From an uncultured Pelagibacteraceae bacterium (GTDB taxonomy: Bacteria > Pseudomonadota > Alphaproteobacteria > Pelagibacterales > Pelagibacteraceae): a DNA stretch of 64,000 nt. Under the pieces are notes generated by a model, which did not search any database, was not told where the DNA came from, and was given only the letters and a program-made list of their open reading frames with translations. The position numbers and the translations under genes are program-made. The stretch lies in NCBI GenBank assembly GCA_902591535.1, contig CACJBA010000002.1, positions 62,001 through 126,000 on the forward strand. Direction: 5' to 3'. Shown in pieces: positions 1 through 8,413 of the stretch. How positions within the stretch are numbered: the first letter of the stretch is position 1; each line of letters opens with the position of its first letter.

Positions 1-101
1 TCCAAAATTGTCTTAGTTTCTTTTTTTGACATTCCTGTTTCATTTGAAAGTTCAACAATTGTTTTTAAATACTGTGTAATAAATTTTTGATCTTGATTCA
101 T
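1..101 (-). CDS. unidentified protein, N-terminal fragment cut by window edge
   Basis: An ATG at 101-99 opens a frame with no stop down to base 1, giving 33 residues that begin MNQDQKFITQYLK. It starts 4 bp after the stop of the biotin carrier gene and reads in the same direction, so it is most likely the next gene of the same operon. The visible part is charged and has no signal peptide or membrane segment. No domain can be recognised from so short a piece, and no function is proposed. Confidence 0.55.
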   Translation of the reverse strand, partial: MNQDQKFITQYLKTIVELSNETGMSKKETKTIL

Positions 102-105
102 AATA

Positions 106-324
106 TTATTCAATAACTATTGCTACCATTCCAGGCTCAACTGCCTCCTGATCGTTATGAATATTAACCTGGACTACTTTGCCATCAACAGGTGAACTAT
201 GATGCACCTCAGTCTTCATAACCTCCATGATAAATAAATTATCATCTTTTTTAACCTCATCTCCTTCCTGAACTAACACTTTCCATATATTTCCAGGGAC
301 TGTTGTTTTAACTTCTGTAGTCAT
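106..324 (-). CDS. biotin carboxyl carrier protein (stand-alone biotinyl domain)
   Basis: A 72-residue single biotinyl/lipoyl-like domain. The motif EVMKTEV holds the predicted biotinylated lysine K37; most carriers have EAMKM, so the flanking residues are slightly atypical. The N-terminal VPGNIWKVLVQEGDEV and the C-terminal half that ends in the VEPGMVAIVIE strand are the two symmetrical halves of the hammerhead fold. At 72 residues it lacks the long N-terminal domain of AccB, so it is more like the carrier modules of pyruvate, propionyl-CoA or urea carboxylases. It follows pxpC by 15 bp in an operon that also has a biotin carboxylase. The inferred role is to carry carboxybiotin from that carboxylase to the KipI/KipA-like carboxyltransferase halves. 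Confidence 0.88.
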   Translation of the reverse strand: MTTEVKTTVPGNIWKVLVQEGDEVKKDDNLFIMEVMKTEVHHSSPVDGKVVQVNIHNDQEAVEPGMVAIVIE

Positions 325-339
325 AATTTATGATTTAAT

Positions 340-1464
340 TTAAAAATATTTTACCTTGATGTCTTTCATTCCTTTTTTTTCAATAATTTTTTCTCTAATT
401 TTTTTATCTCTATTTATCTTATCAAAATCTACAATTTTTATTTTATCAACCTTAATATTAGATTTTTTATTTTCATTTAGAAAGTTTTGATCAGATTTAG
501 CTATACTTTTTTCACTACAAATGAGAGTTTGCTCTAATCTCATCTCTTGAGCTTTCTCGAGTGGTATTTCTTTAAACTTTAACATGTCACCAGGTTTTGC
601 TTGTCCCAATTTCCAAAAAGCAGCTGATGGAACTGTATATGGTACTATAAATCCTCCCATACTAGGTCCATCGTTAACTAAAATAATTGGAGTTTGCCCA
701 GCAATATTAATTGCACCAATAGGATATCCTTGGTCTATAATATTTGATGGTTCGGCTCCGTGTTCTAAACCTTTATTGGTTGCTTTTTCAGTGAATGTCC
801 AATTGGGACCTTCTAATCTATATCCTGTTCTATCGCTTTTAGATTGTAGTTTCCAATTCGTATTTAAAAACATTTTATGACCATTATCATCTATCCAATC
901 ATCGTTTGGTCCTTTTACTACTTCTACTTCCCAAGTTTTATCTTTTGAAAATTTAGGAATAAATTCATTTTTAATTTTTCTTCCAATCTCTGATTTTGAT
1001 TTATTAATTTTAATTTCTTGGCCATCCTGAATAGCTTTTCCGTCTATACCTCCGACTCCAGCTTTATGAAAAGTAGATCTTGATCCAAGCCAAGGCTTGC
1101 TATCGATACCTCCTGAAAAAGCAATATAGGATCTTGCTCCTATAGTCGCAAAACTCATTTCTAATATTTGGTCCTTTTCCACCTTAATACTTTCCCAAAG
1201 AGATATAGGTTTTCCATCAATCTTTGGATCCATATTTGCCCCAGTAATTGCTATAACTGCATCATTTTCAAATTTCAGGCTTGGACCCATAAACTGACAT
1301 TCTAAAGCGGGTGCACCAGGATCATTTTGTACTAGAACGTTTGCAAGTCTAAATGACCAACTATCCATAGGACCTGATGGAGGAAAACCTTGATTTAAAG
1401 TTCCTATTCTTCCTGGATAATCTTGAACTGAAGTTTCTAAACCTTTTTTAATTACTTTGATCAT
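340..1464 (-). CDS. pxpC: PxpC/KipA-type carboxyltransferase (AHS2) subunit with an extra C-terminal tail
   Basis: Family AHS2/KipA: subunit C of the bacterial 5-oxoprolinase and also the CT domain of urea carboxylase. Visible family signatures are the N-terminal GLETSVQDYPGRIG, the TGANMDPKIDG stretch and the GPSMGGFIVPYTVP stretch. The family is usually about 310-330 residues; this protein has 374. The excess is a lysine-rich tail of about 45 residues, with IKIVDF at 342-347 and IKVKYF as the last six residues. The same two elements end the ABC ATPase and the repeat protein of this operon. The gene sits 2 bp after the biotin carboxylase-KipI fusion. Together with that fusion and the carrier protein, it makes a full biotin-dependent carboxylase set. 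The exact substrate is not known. Confidence 0.85.
   Translation of the reverse strand: MIKVIKKGLETSVQDYPGRIGTLNQGFPPSGPMDSWSFRLANVLVQNDPGAPALECQFMGPSLKFENDAVIAITGANMDPKIDGKPISLWESIKVEKDQILEMSFATIGARSYIAFSGGIDSKPWLGSRSTFHKAGVGGIDGKAIQDGQEIKINKSKSEIGRKIKNEFIPKFSKDKTWEVEVVKGPNDDWIDDNGHKMFLNTNWKLQSKSDRTGYRLEGPNWTFTEKATNKGLEHGAEPSNIIDQGYPIGAINIAGQTPIILVNDGPSMGGFIVPYTVPSAAFWKLGQAKPGDMLKFKEIPLEKAQEMRLEQTLICSEKSIAKSDQNFLNENKKSNIKVDKIKIVDFDKINRDKKIREKIIEKKGMKDIKVKYF
343..441 (-). other. shared C-terminal tail, copy in PxpC
   Basis: Residues 342-374 of the PxpC homologue. They begin with IKIVDFDK, pass through a lysine/asparagine-rich stretch and end IKVKYF at the stop codon. The same plan ends the ABC ATPase (8926-8994) and the 169-residue repeat protein (8417-8509), which are otherwise unrelated. 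Both elements alternate charged and hydrophobic residues and could form beta strands; that is an inference. Confidence 0.7.
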
Positions 1465-1466
1465 TG

Positions 1467-3956
1467 TTAAAATCTCTTATTTGAATCTATCGTAGTTAAC
1501 CATTTTTTATAATTCTTCACAGAAAATTTTTGATAATCAACAATATTGTAGTCATAAGACCCATCTTCAATTTTATTATATACATGATCAAACTCTTCAT
1601 AACTTGTTGGAACAAATTTAACTCTATCGCCAGGTTGAAATAAACAAATATTATTTTCAAAAACTGGAAAACTTTTTTTTGTATCCCAAATAGGTACAGG
1701 AATTATTCCAAATATTTGATAACCACCGGGCAATCTATCGGGATATATACAAGTAGAAGCACCTCCCATTCCTACTGTGCCTTTAGGTGTCCATGTCCTT
1801 GGAGGATTATATTTAGGAACTGTTAATTTACATCGAGGGTCTAACGCCATCATAAATGGTAAGCCAGGCCAAAATCCAATTGCAGCAACCCAATATTCTG
1901 TTGATGAGTGAACTCTAACAAATTGTTCAGTGCTTTCTAATTCATTTAGTTCTGCAATAAGTTCTGGATCTGGCTTTTTTTTTGCAATTTTTTTGGAGTA
2001 ATCTTCAATACATTCTTGTGTCCATTTATCTAAGTAAACAGTTGGAAAAGAAAATACTCTACTATTTATTTCTATGTCATCAGTAGGCCCGAGAGACTCA
2101 ATAAGGTTAAATAATTCTTTTTTTAATTCATGAAATTTAATTTCTTCAGGTTCGTAGTGAACTATCATAGACGCAAAGCATGGAGATGTTTCATACACAC
2201 CTCTAATTTTATGGTCTTTTATCGCTTTAGCTAAATTTTGAGCTGTAAAATTAAGCTCTAAGTTCATTACATTTCCAAATTCTATTAGCATATATTTATC
2301 TCCAGCAGGCAAAAACTTTGGGGTATCATATATTTTTCCAGGAACATTATTGATCTTAGTTTTTGGAATTTCTTTAACTTCTTTTTTTGGAGAAACAATA
2401 TTTTCAAACGCTTTTAGGTCTTTTTCAGAATAGTTTTGGCCATTTAATTTTTTTGGTGCTTTTGAAATAATATTTTCAAAGGCTTTAACATCTTTTTCAG
2501 TATAGTTTTTATTCTCTGATTTTTCTTTTTTAATTTCCTTTTTTTCTTGAGTTTTAATAGATTTAACTATTTCTTCTTTAATTTCTTTTTTATCCTCATA
2601 TTTTGTAAAAATTGATAGGTTGTTTTCAATAAATTTTGTATTGAATTTAGCATCATTAAAAGAATTATTTTTTAAGACTTCAATTAAAAATTCTTTATTT
2701 GTTTTTATTCCCTCAATTTGCATGCTTTGAAGAAAATCAGTCATTTTTCTAATAACGTCTGTTCTAGAATTTCCTTTACAAATAATTTTTGCTATCATCG
2801 GATCATAGTAAAAAGAAATTTCATCTCCTTCACCTACACCAATATCAATTCTTATATCTTTAGAAACTTCAGGAAATCGTAATTTAGAAATTTTTCCAGG
2901 CGAAGGTAAAAAGTTTTTTTTGGGATCTTCGGCATAAAGTCTACATTCCATTGTATTCCCATTTTTAGAAATTTTAGATTGTGAAACTTGGTTAGAATCA
3001 AGGTTTAAAGCGTATTTTAACTGTAATTCTACCAGATCAATACCAGTTATTTCCTCTGTTACCGGGTGTTCGACTTGAATTCTAGTATTCATTTCAAGAA
3101 AATAAAATTTTTTTTGATCAATATCGTAAATAAATTCAATTGTACCAGCTCCCTCATATTTTTGGTCTGATGCAAATTTTACAGACATTTGTGCCATTTC
3201 ATTAATAATAGATTGATCAACTTTTGGCGCTGGGCTCTCTTCAATTATTTTTTGAAATCTTCTTTGAATTGAACAATCTCGTTCATAGAAATGAACCGAA
3301 TTTCTTTCTCCATAACCAAATATTTGAATTTCTATGTGTCTTGAATTTCTTATAAATTTTTCAAGGAAGATATCACTATTACCAAAAGCTTTTTTGGCTA
3401 GATTTTTTGTTTTATCAACTGCAGTTTTAAGTTCATTGAAGTTGTTGACAATCTGCATACCAATACCACCACCACCAGCACTTGCTTTGATTAATATTGG
3501 ATAACCTATTTCCATACATTTTTTTTCTAAATCACTTGATTCTATTTCGTCATTTTTAAGACCAGGGCAAATCGGTAGATTACTTTTTATCGCAAGTTCT
3601 CTTGCAATATCCTTATTACCCATTGATGTTATGTTGTTTGGTTTTGGTCCTATCCAGGTAATTCCTGAGTCCATAACGCTTTGAGCAAATTCTGCATTTT
3701 CAGATAAAAAACCATAACCTGGATGAATTGCATCAGCTTTTGAACTTAGCGCTGCATTAATTATTTTTCTTGTTGATAAATAACTTTCTTGGGCTTTCGA
3801 CTCTCCAATATGAACAGCTTCATCTGCTATTCGCACGTGTTTACTTTTTTTATCTGCATCTGAGTATACTACTATTGTATGCAAATTTAGCTTTTTACAA
3901 CTCTCAATTATTCTACAAGCTATTTCTCCTCTATTCGCAATTAATATTTTCTTCAT
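1467..3956 (-). CDS. biotin carboxylase fused to a PxpB/KipI (AHS1) domain
   Basis: An 829-residue two-domain protein. Residues 1-450 are a biotin carboxylase: N-terminal KKILIANRGEIACRII, glycine-rich ATP-grasp loop near 160-166, and EMNTRIQVEHPVTEE at 288-302. Residues 450-535 are a lysine/glutamate-rich linker with two near-identical copies of a motif starting NYTEKD and NYSEKD (Y485, Y509). Residues about 540-829 are a KipI/PxpB carboxyltransferase half, with FGNVMNLELN near 560 and GFWPGLPFMMALDP near 694-707. Urea carboxylase has the same modules in one chain (BC, AHS2, AHS1, carrier); here they are split differently. The gene overlaps pxpA by 4 bp and is followed by pxpC. It is predicted to carboxylate biotin using ATP and bicarbonate and to carry half of the transferase site. 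Confidence 0.88.
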   Translation of the reverse strand: MKKILIANRGEIACRIIESCKKLNLHTIVVYSDADKKSKHVRIADEAVHIGESKAQESYLSTRKIINAALSSKADAIHPGYGFLSENAEFAQSVMDSGITWIGPKPNNITSMGNKDIARELAIKSNLPICPGLKNDEIESSDLEKKCMEIGYPILIKASAGGGGIGMQIVNNFNELKTAVDKTKNLAKKAFGNSDIFLEKFIRNSRHIEIQIFGYGERNSVHFYERDCSIQRRFQKIIEESPAPKVDQSIINEMAQMSVKFASDQKYEGAGTIEFIYDIDQKKFYFLEMNTRIQVEHPVTEEITGIDLVELQLKYALNLDSNQVSQSKISKNGNTMECRLYAEDPKKNFLPSPGKISKLRFPEVSKDIRIDIGVGEGDEISFYYDPMIAKIICKGNSRTDVIRKMTDFLQSMQIEGIKTNKEFLIEVLKNNSFNDAKFNTKFIENNLSIFTKYEDKKEIKEEIVKSIKTQEKKEIKKEKSENKNYTEKDVKAFENIISKAPKKLNGQNYSEKDLKAFENIVSPKKEVKEIPKTKINNVPGKIYDTPKFLPAGDKYMLIEFGNVMNLELNFTAQNLAKAIKDHKIRGVYETSPCFASMIVHYEPEEIKFHELKKELFNLIESLGPTDDIEINSRVFSFPTVYLDKWTQECIEDYSKKIAKKKPDPELIAELNELESTEQFVRVHSSTEYWVAAIGFWPGLPFMMALDPRCKLTVPKYNPPRTWTPKGTVGMGGASTCIYPDRLPGGYQIFGIIPVPIWDTKKSFPVFENNICLFQPGDRVKFVPTSYEEFDHVYNKIEDGSYDYNIVDYQKFSVKNYKKWLTTIDSNKRF
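2397..2504 (-). repeat. two YxxxDxxxFxxI motif copies in the carboxylase linker
   Basis: Residues 485-496 and 509-520 of the fusion protein read YTEKDVKAFENI and YSEKDLKAFENI, spaced 24 residues apart in a low-complexity linker. The same pattern (Y, D at +4, F at +8, I or L at +11) occurs four times in the 169-residue protein at 8414-8923. Confidence 0.75.
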
Positions 3957-4675
3957 TGATTTTTAATTGCATTTTTAAGCTTTGTAATTATTTCAACAGC
4001 ATTTGGAGTATCAGAATGTACACAAATAATATCACATCCTACATCAATATCTGTACCTGACGTAGTTGTAACTTTTTTTTCCCTTATAGCTTTTAAAGTT
4101 CTTTCAGCCGCAAGATCACTATCATAAAGAGAGTTTTTTCCTTTTGCTAATACCAATTTACCAGTTTCGTCGTAGTCAAGATCAGCATAAAATTCTGCAA
4201 TAAAATTTAATCCTCTTTCATGTTTATAAACCTTTTCGTGAACAGTGTTTGCCATTCCAAATATACCTACATTAAAAGGTGCAACGGCATCAGCAATTGC
4301 TCTTGCTATCTCTTCATCTTTAGATGCCATAACATATAAAGCACCATGAGGTTTTATATGATTTAGAGGCATTTCCATCTCATCTAAGAAAGCTTTTAAG
4401 GCTCCTACCTGATACATAATATTATTTTTTAATTCTAGCTTTGACATTTTCATTTCTCGTCTTCCAAAACCTTGTAAGTCTGGAAATGAAGGGTGGGCAC
4501 CAACCTTAACATTATTTTTTTTTGCAAGCTCAACAGTTTTTCTCATATGATTTGGGTCAGATGCATGAAAACCACATGCTACATTCGCAACATCAATAAG
4601 AGGCATTATTTCGTCATCATTACCAGCTTGATAAATTCCAAAACTTTCGCCCATATCACAGTTTAGTTTTGTCAT
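3953..4675 (-). CDS. pxpA: 5-oxoprolinase subunit A (LamB/YcsF family)
   Basis: A 240-residue LamB/YcsF family protein, the usual length. It begins TKLNCDMGESFGIYQ and carries the family signatures ANVACGFHASDP, VGAHPSFPDLQGFGRR and HIKPHGALYVM. In Escherichia coli and Bacillus subtilis PxpA acts with PxpB and PxpC to open 5-oxoproline to glutamate using ATP, without biotin. Here the partner genes follow at once: the start of the carboxylase-KipI fusion overlaps this gene by 4 bp and pxpC is next. The presence of biotin carboxylase and carrier suggests a biotin-assisted variant or a different lactam/amide substrate. The family assignment is sure; the reaction is inferred. Confidence 0.9.
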   Translation of the reverse strand: MTKLNCDMGESFGIYQAGNDDEIMPLIDVANVACGFHASDPNHMRKTVELAKKNNVKVGAHPSFPDLQGFGRREMKMSKLELKNNIMYQVGALKAFLDEMEMPLNHIKPHGALYVMASKDEEIARAIADAVAPFNVGIFGMANTVHEKVYKHERGLNFIAEFYADLDYDETGKLVLAKGKNSLYDSDLAAERTLKAIREKKVTTTSGTDIDVGCDIICVHSDTPNAVEIITKLKNAIKNQ

Positions 4676-4687
4676 AATTACTCTCCT

Positions 4688-6088
4688 TTAAATTTGACTT
4701 CTAATATGTGGTGATCTTGCATAAAGAGCCACCATTGGAATAATTAATAGACCAAGAATAAATTGCTGCGCTTCCCAGCTTAAACCCCAACCTATTAAAA
4801 CTGTTGTTATAATTTGTAAAATCAACACACCTATGACGCTTAATCCATAACCACCATATCCACCTAGAAGGGACGTTCCTCCAATTACAACTGCTGCTAA
4901 TGTTGTAAATAGATATATATCTCCAGCTCCTACAAATCCTCCACCACTCCATCCTAAAAGAAGTGCACCAGTTAACGCAGCAAAAAAACCACTAATAACA
5001 TATGCACCAATCCAATAACCTTTTTCAGAGATTGAAAGTCTTGAAGATGATAATCGACTACCACCTAGTGCATACAAGTGCCTTCCCCATTTTGTTAACC
5101 TCAAACCAATTATAATTAAGATACTTGCTACTATCCAAATAATAATTACTGGTGGAATTGGAAGGCCTATAGTTTTACCATTCATTGAAGCCAAGTTCGT
5201 CATCCATGGTGGGACAACTCCAAATACAGTACCTGCAGAAAATGTACCTAACGCAACTAATATTTGCACTCCACCTTTAACAAAAAATCCAACTCCTAAA
5301 GTTAAAATTAATGCCTGTCCCTGAAGTCTAAAACTTAATATTCCATTAACCAGTCCTATCAATGCTCCTAGTAACAGCACAGCTAAACAAGCAAGCCATG
5401 GCGGAACACCTTTAGATATTAGAGACATTAGAGCAACGTTTACTGATCCAATCACAAATGGTATTGATAAATCCAATCCCCCAAGAAGAGCCACAAAAGT
5501 TTGACCAACGGTTGCTAACCCTAAAAAAGCAGCAAACACCAGCATTGACTTCATGTTAAGTAATGTAAGAAATCCTGGAATTGTCAGTGATCCAATTATA
5601 AATAAACCAATTAATACTGATATCCCAATAAATACACTTTTAGTTCCTTTGATATACCTGCTTATAACCCCCATGAAGATTACAAAGCCTAAAAATATTA
5701 AAAAAGAAACTAAGGTTCTTCCTGAGAAAAAACCATCAGCGATAAAAGATACGAAAATAAAAATAAGTATAATCCCTAGAAACGCAACAGTTTTCCATTT
5801 ATGTTCTTTTATATTTTTAAAGAAGAAATTTTCTTCGTTTTCATCTTCTATAGGCTTTTCATCTTTTGGAAATTTAGTAAAAATATTTTGTTTTAATTCT
5901 TCATTTATCCATCGTACTGAAAAGTGGTACCATCCCCAAAGTATAAGACCAGTGACCGCTAGTGAGAAGGTTACTATATTCATCCAGTCAGCACCATCGT
6001 ACCAACCTAAAACAGCGGTACCAATTCCACAAAGTATTGCAAAAATTAAACCCAATCCTTTAAAAAATAAAAAAGCGGAACGTTTCAT
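4688..6088 (-). CDS. ribose-type ABC transporter permease with N-terminal extension
   Basis: A 466-residue membrane protein of the BPD_transp_2 (RbsC/branched-chain) permease family. The C-terminal 310 residues carry the family core, including TVGQTFVALLGGLDLSIP and ALGGSRLSSSRLSIS before the last helices. RbsC-like permeases have about 320-340 residues. The extra 150 here are two helices (about 10-55), a charged cytoplasmic stretch (about 65-95) and two more helices. It overlaps neither neighbour: 1 bp from the larger permease and 12 bp before pxpA. The pair likely forms a heterodimeric channel. Substrate unknown; a sugar-like or nucleoside-like compound would fit the family, and the carboxylase context would fit a small amide or lactam. 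Confidence 0.82.
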   Translation of the reverse strand: MKRSAFLFFKGLGLIFAILCGIGTAVLGWYDGADWMNIVTFSLAVTGLILWGWYHFSVRWINEELKQNIFTKFPKDEKPIEDENEENFFFKNIKEHKWKTVAFLGIILIFIFVSFIADGFFSGRTLVSFLIFLGFVIFMGVISRYIKGTKSVFIGISVLIGLFIIGSLTIPGFLTLLNMKSMLVFAAFLGLATVGQTFVALLGGLDLSIPFVIGSVNVALMSLISKGVPPWLACLAVLLLGALIGLVNGILSFRLQGQALILTLGVGFFVKGGVQILVALGTFSAGTVFGVVPPWMTNLASMNGKTIGLPIPPVIIIWIVASILIIIGLRLTKWGRHLYALGGSRLSSSRLSISEKGYWIGAYVISGFFAALTGALLLGWSGGGFVGAGDIYLFTTLAAVVIGGTSLLGGYGGYGLSVIGVLILQIITTVLIGWGLSWEAQQFILGLLIIPMVALYARSPHIRSQI

Positions 6089-6089
6089 A

Positions 6090-8411
6090 TTACTTTACCT
6101 CATCCCATTGACTTAATTGTTTATCACGAGCAATTTTCTCTCTGTATATTGACATAAATTGCCAAACGAGAGGTGTTAAAGGTATTCCAATAATAAATAC
6201 AGCTAATATTTTATAAAAAGAATAACCTATTGAGTAAAATATTGCTGACCAAAGAGCAGCAGCAATAATTACTATATACATGTAAGGAGCAAAACGTTTG
6301 TAACTTCCCTTGTGCCCCATATTTAGAAATAAAAAATATTGAACTAAGAATACTGCTAAAATACTAAATGCTAACTGTGAATATCCAGAATTAACAGTCT
6401 CGTAGAAAAATCTTTTTGTTGCTTCATATTTTACTTGAGACAAGTCTCCTATAGACAATTCAGAAATTATTTTTGGCTGATAAAGAGATGGATCATCTGG
6501 AATAAATGTATTACCTCCAACAAAATATGTTGCTATAATTGCTAATACACCAAATCCAAATATATAGACATTTGTTAAGTTTTTAATTCTAGAATGAGCA
6601 AATGGTGCGGTTATAACAAATAGCAGCAATACAACAAGTATTACACCATATCCCTGTATTCCAAAAAAGCTACTTTCTGTGCTTTCAATTAAATTGTTAT
6701 AGGAAATTCCTTTAAGGATAATCAGAGAGAGAGCAGCAAGGAAGAACAGCATCGCTGTAGATTTAGTTCTAGCACTAAACTGAGGAAGCATCGCGACAAC
6801 AATTAGCGAAGCTAATAGCACAACTCCAGCAAAATAAATTATACTATATGTAGTTCCTGAAATTATTGCTCCGTCTGAAATATTTGAAAGATAATTTAAT
6901 TTTTCCAAGCTAAAATATTGTGGAGAAGAAGTCTCAATACTACTAACCTGATTTGACTGGATAGATATTCTTTCTGTGTCCGTTAGAAGGTCTTTTTCTT
7001 TATCTTCTGGATCAAAAATTAATCCAGCAGCAAGAATAACCACAACTATTGCAAATGTTATAGTTGACGGACTCCTGTGAACCGTTAATAAATACAGTAG
7101 TAAAGCAACACCTGCGATACCTATAATTATGTAAAATACAATGGTTCCTGGTGTTTCAGTAAGTTGCACAACTCCATGACCAGCAAGAGAACCTCCTTTG
7201 GCAGTTCCCGTTCCTGTCGTTGAACCACCTTCATCTTCTACTATAATATTTCCAGTCGCATCAATTTTTCTAACCTTTTTTCCTCTTGTATCTTTGACTT
7301 CAACTTCTTTTTTTACTTCTTGTTCAATGACAATTGGTTGATCGTAAACTTGATGAATGATAACAAAAGATCCTGCAAATGCCATTAATATAAAGAACAC
7401 CATTACTGACAATCCTTTTGTTATTCTTGTTACATAAGGAAGTATTAGACTTACTAACAAAGCTATTACTAGCACTGCTCCATAAGACAAATCAGACACA
7501 AAGCTTTGTAATCTTTCAAATTTAAATGTTACTAAAATATAGTTGATCAAATATAAATTAAGTGCTCCTAGTATTGCACCGAATGCTCCTCCACGTCCTC
7601 CTGCTAAGCTTGCTCCACCAAGGACTAAAGCAGTAATACCCAGCAATGTATATTTAGTTCCTTGTAAAGGGTCACCAGAACCAACAAGCGCGGTAAAGCA
7701 TATAGCTGATAAAGCAGCAAACAAACCTGCTATTAAATGCGCAACGATCCTAACTAAATTGATTTTGACCCCACTTGTAAAAGCTGCACGTTCATCTGCC
7801 CCCATTAATTTAAGATGACCCCAAAATGCAGTATGAGTAATTATATAAAACAAAATTGTAGCTAATATCATCAAAAGAAAGATTTCATTAAAAATAGTAA
7901 ATCCTTCACCCCATGGTATTAACCAGTCAGGTGCTATACCACCTGGTCTAGGTAAAATTACAATGTTAATACCTGCAAATGCCAAATATCCTGCTAGGGA
8001 TACAATTATTGGAGAAACTCGAACGAAACATACAATAATTGCGTAGAAAAATTGCCATATCAAACCCATTGCAAAAGCATAAATAAACCAACCTACTGGA
8101 GACTGTAAAAATCCTGCAGCATACAATTGTATACTGCTTACATTTATAAATCCCATAAAAGGACCAATAGATAAATCAACACCACCTCTTCCTGCCATGG
8201 CAATAAAAGTTAACGCATAAGTCGTTAATATTAATGGAGCTGTAAGCATTATGGCGCTACCAATACCTGACTGAGATATCAATATTGGACTTCTAATTAA
8301 CGCAAATATAAGTAATGCAAAAAAGATAAATATAGGGACCATCAAATATTTGTTTGATGATGTATCAACGCTTGATCTGAATATTTTTTTAATTTTTTCT
8401 GCTGTTTCCAT
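6090..8411 (-). CDS. oversized ribose-type ABC permease with extra C-terminal membrane domain
   Basis: A 773-residue membrane protein, more than twice the usual permease length. Residues about 15-350 form a normal RbsC-like core, with AGRGGVDLSIGPFMGF near 73 and GITALVLGGASLAGGRGG near 255-272. Then comes a soluble insert (about 365-410) rich in Lys/Glu, then Gly/Thr (GGSTTGTGTAKGG). The C-terminal 360 residues hold about eight further hydrophobic helices and two larger loops, one acidic near 475-500. The end (QLSQWDEVK) is cytoplasmic-looking. No family is recognised for the C-terminal half. It starts 2 bp after the repeat protein and is followed at once by the second permease. Confidence 0.8.
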   Translation of the reverse strand: METAEKIKKIFRSSVDTSSNKYLMVPIFIFFALLIFALIRSPILISQSGIGSAIMLTAPLILTTYALTFIAMAGRGGVDLSIGPFMGFINVSSIQLYAAGFLQSPVGWFIYAFAMGLIWQFFYAIIVCFVRVSPIIVSLAGYLAFAGINIVILPRPGGIAPDWLIPWGEGFTIFNEIFLLMILATILFYIITHTAFWGHLKLMGADERAAFTSGVKINLVRIVAHLIAGLFAALSAICFTALVGSGDPLQGTKYTLLGITALVLGGASLAGGRGGAFGAILGALNLYLINYILVTFKFERLQSFVSDLSYGAVLVIALLVSLILPYVTRITKGLSVMVFFILMAFAGSFVIIHQVYDQPIVIEQEVKKEVEVKDTRGKKVRKIDATGNIIVEDEGGSTTGTGTAKGGSLAGHGVVQLTETPGTIVFYIIIGIAGVALLLYLLTVHRSPSTITFAIVVVILAAGLIFDPEDKEKDLLTDTERISIQSNQVSSIETSSPQYFSLEKLNYLSNISDGAIISGTTYSIIYFAGVVLLASLIVVAMLPQFSARTKSTAMLFFLAALSLIILKGISYNNLIESTESSFFGIQGYGVILVVLLLFVITAPFAHSRIKNLTNVYIFGFGVLAIIATYFVGGNTFIPDDPSLYQPKIISELSIGDLSQVKYEATKRFFYETVNSGYSQLAFSILAVFLVQYFLFLNMGHKGSYKRFAPYMYIVIIAAALWSAIFYSIGYSFYKILAVFIIGIPLTPLVWQFMSIYREKIARDKQLSQWDEVK

Positions 8412-8413
8412 AT

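Noticed and set aside
2380-2560. Frameshift or separate genes at the linker of the carboxylase-KipI fusion
   Set aside because: The frame is open through the linker and the linker carries the ordered motif repeats, so a true fusion is more likely.
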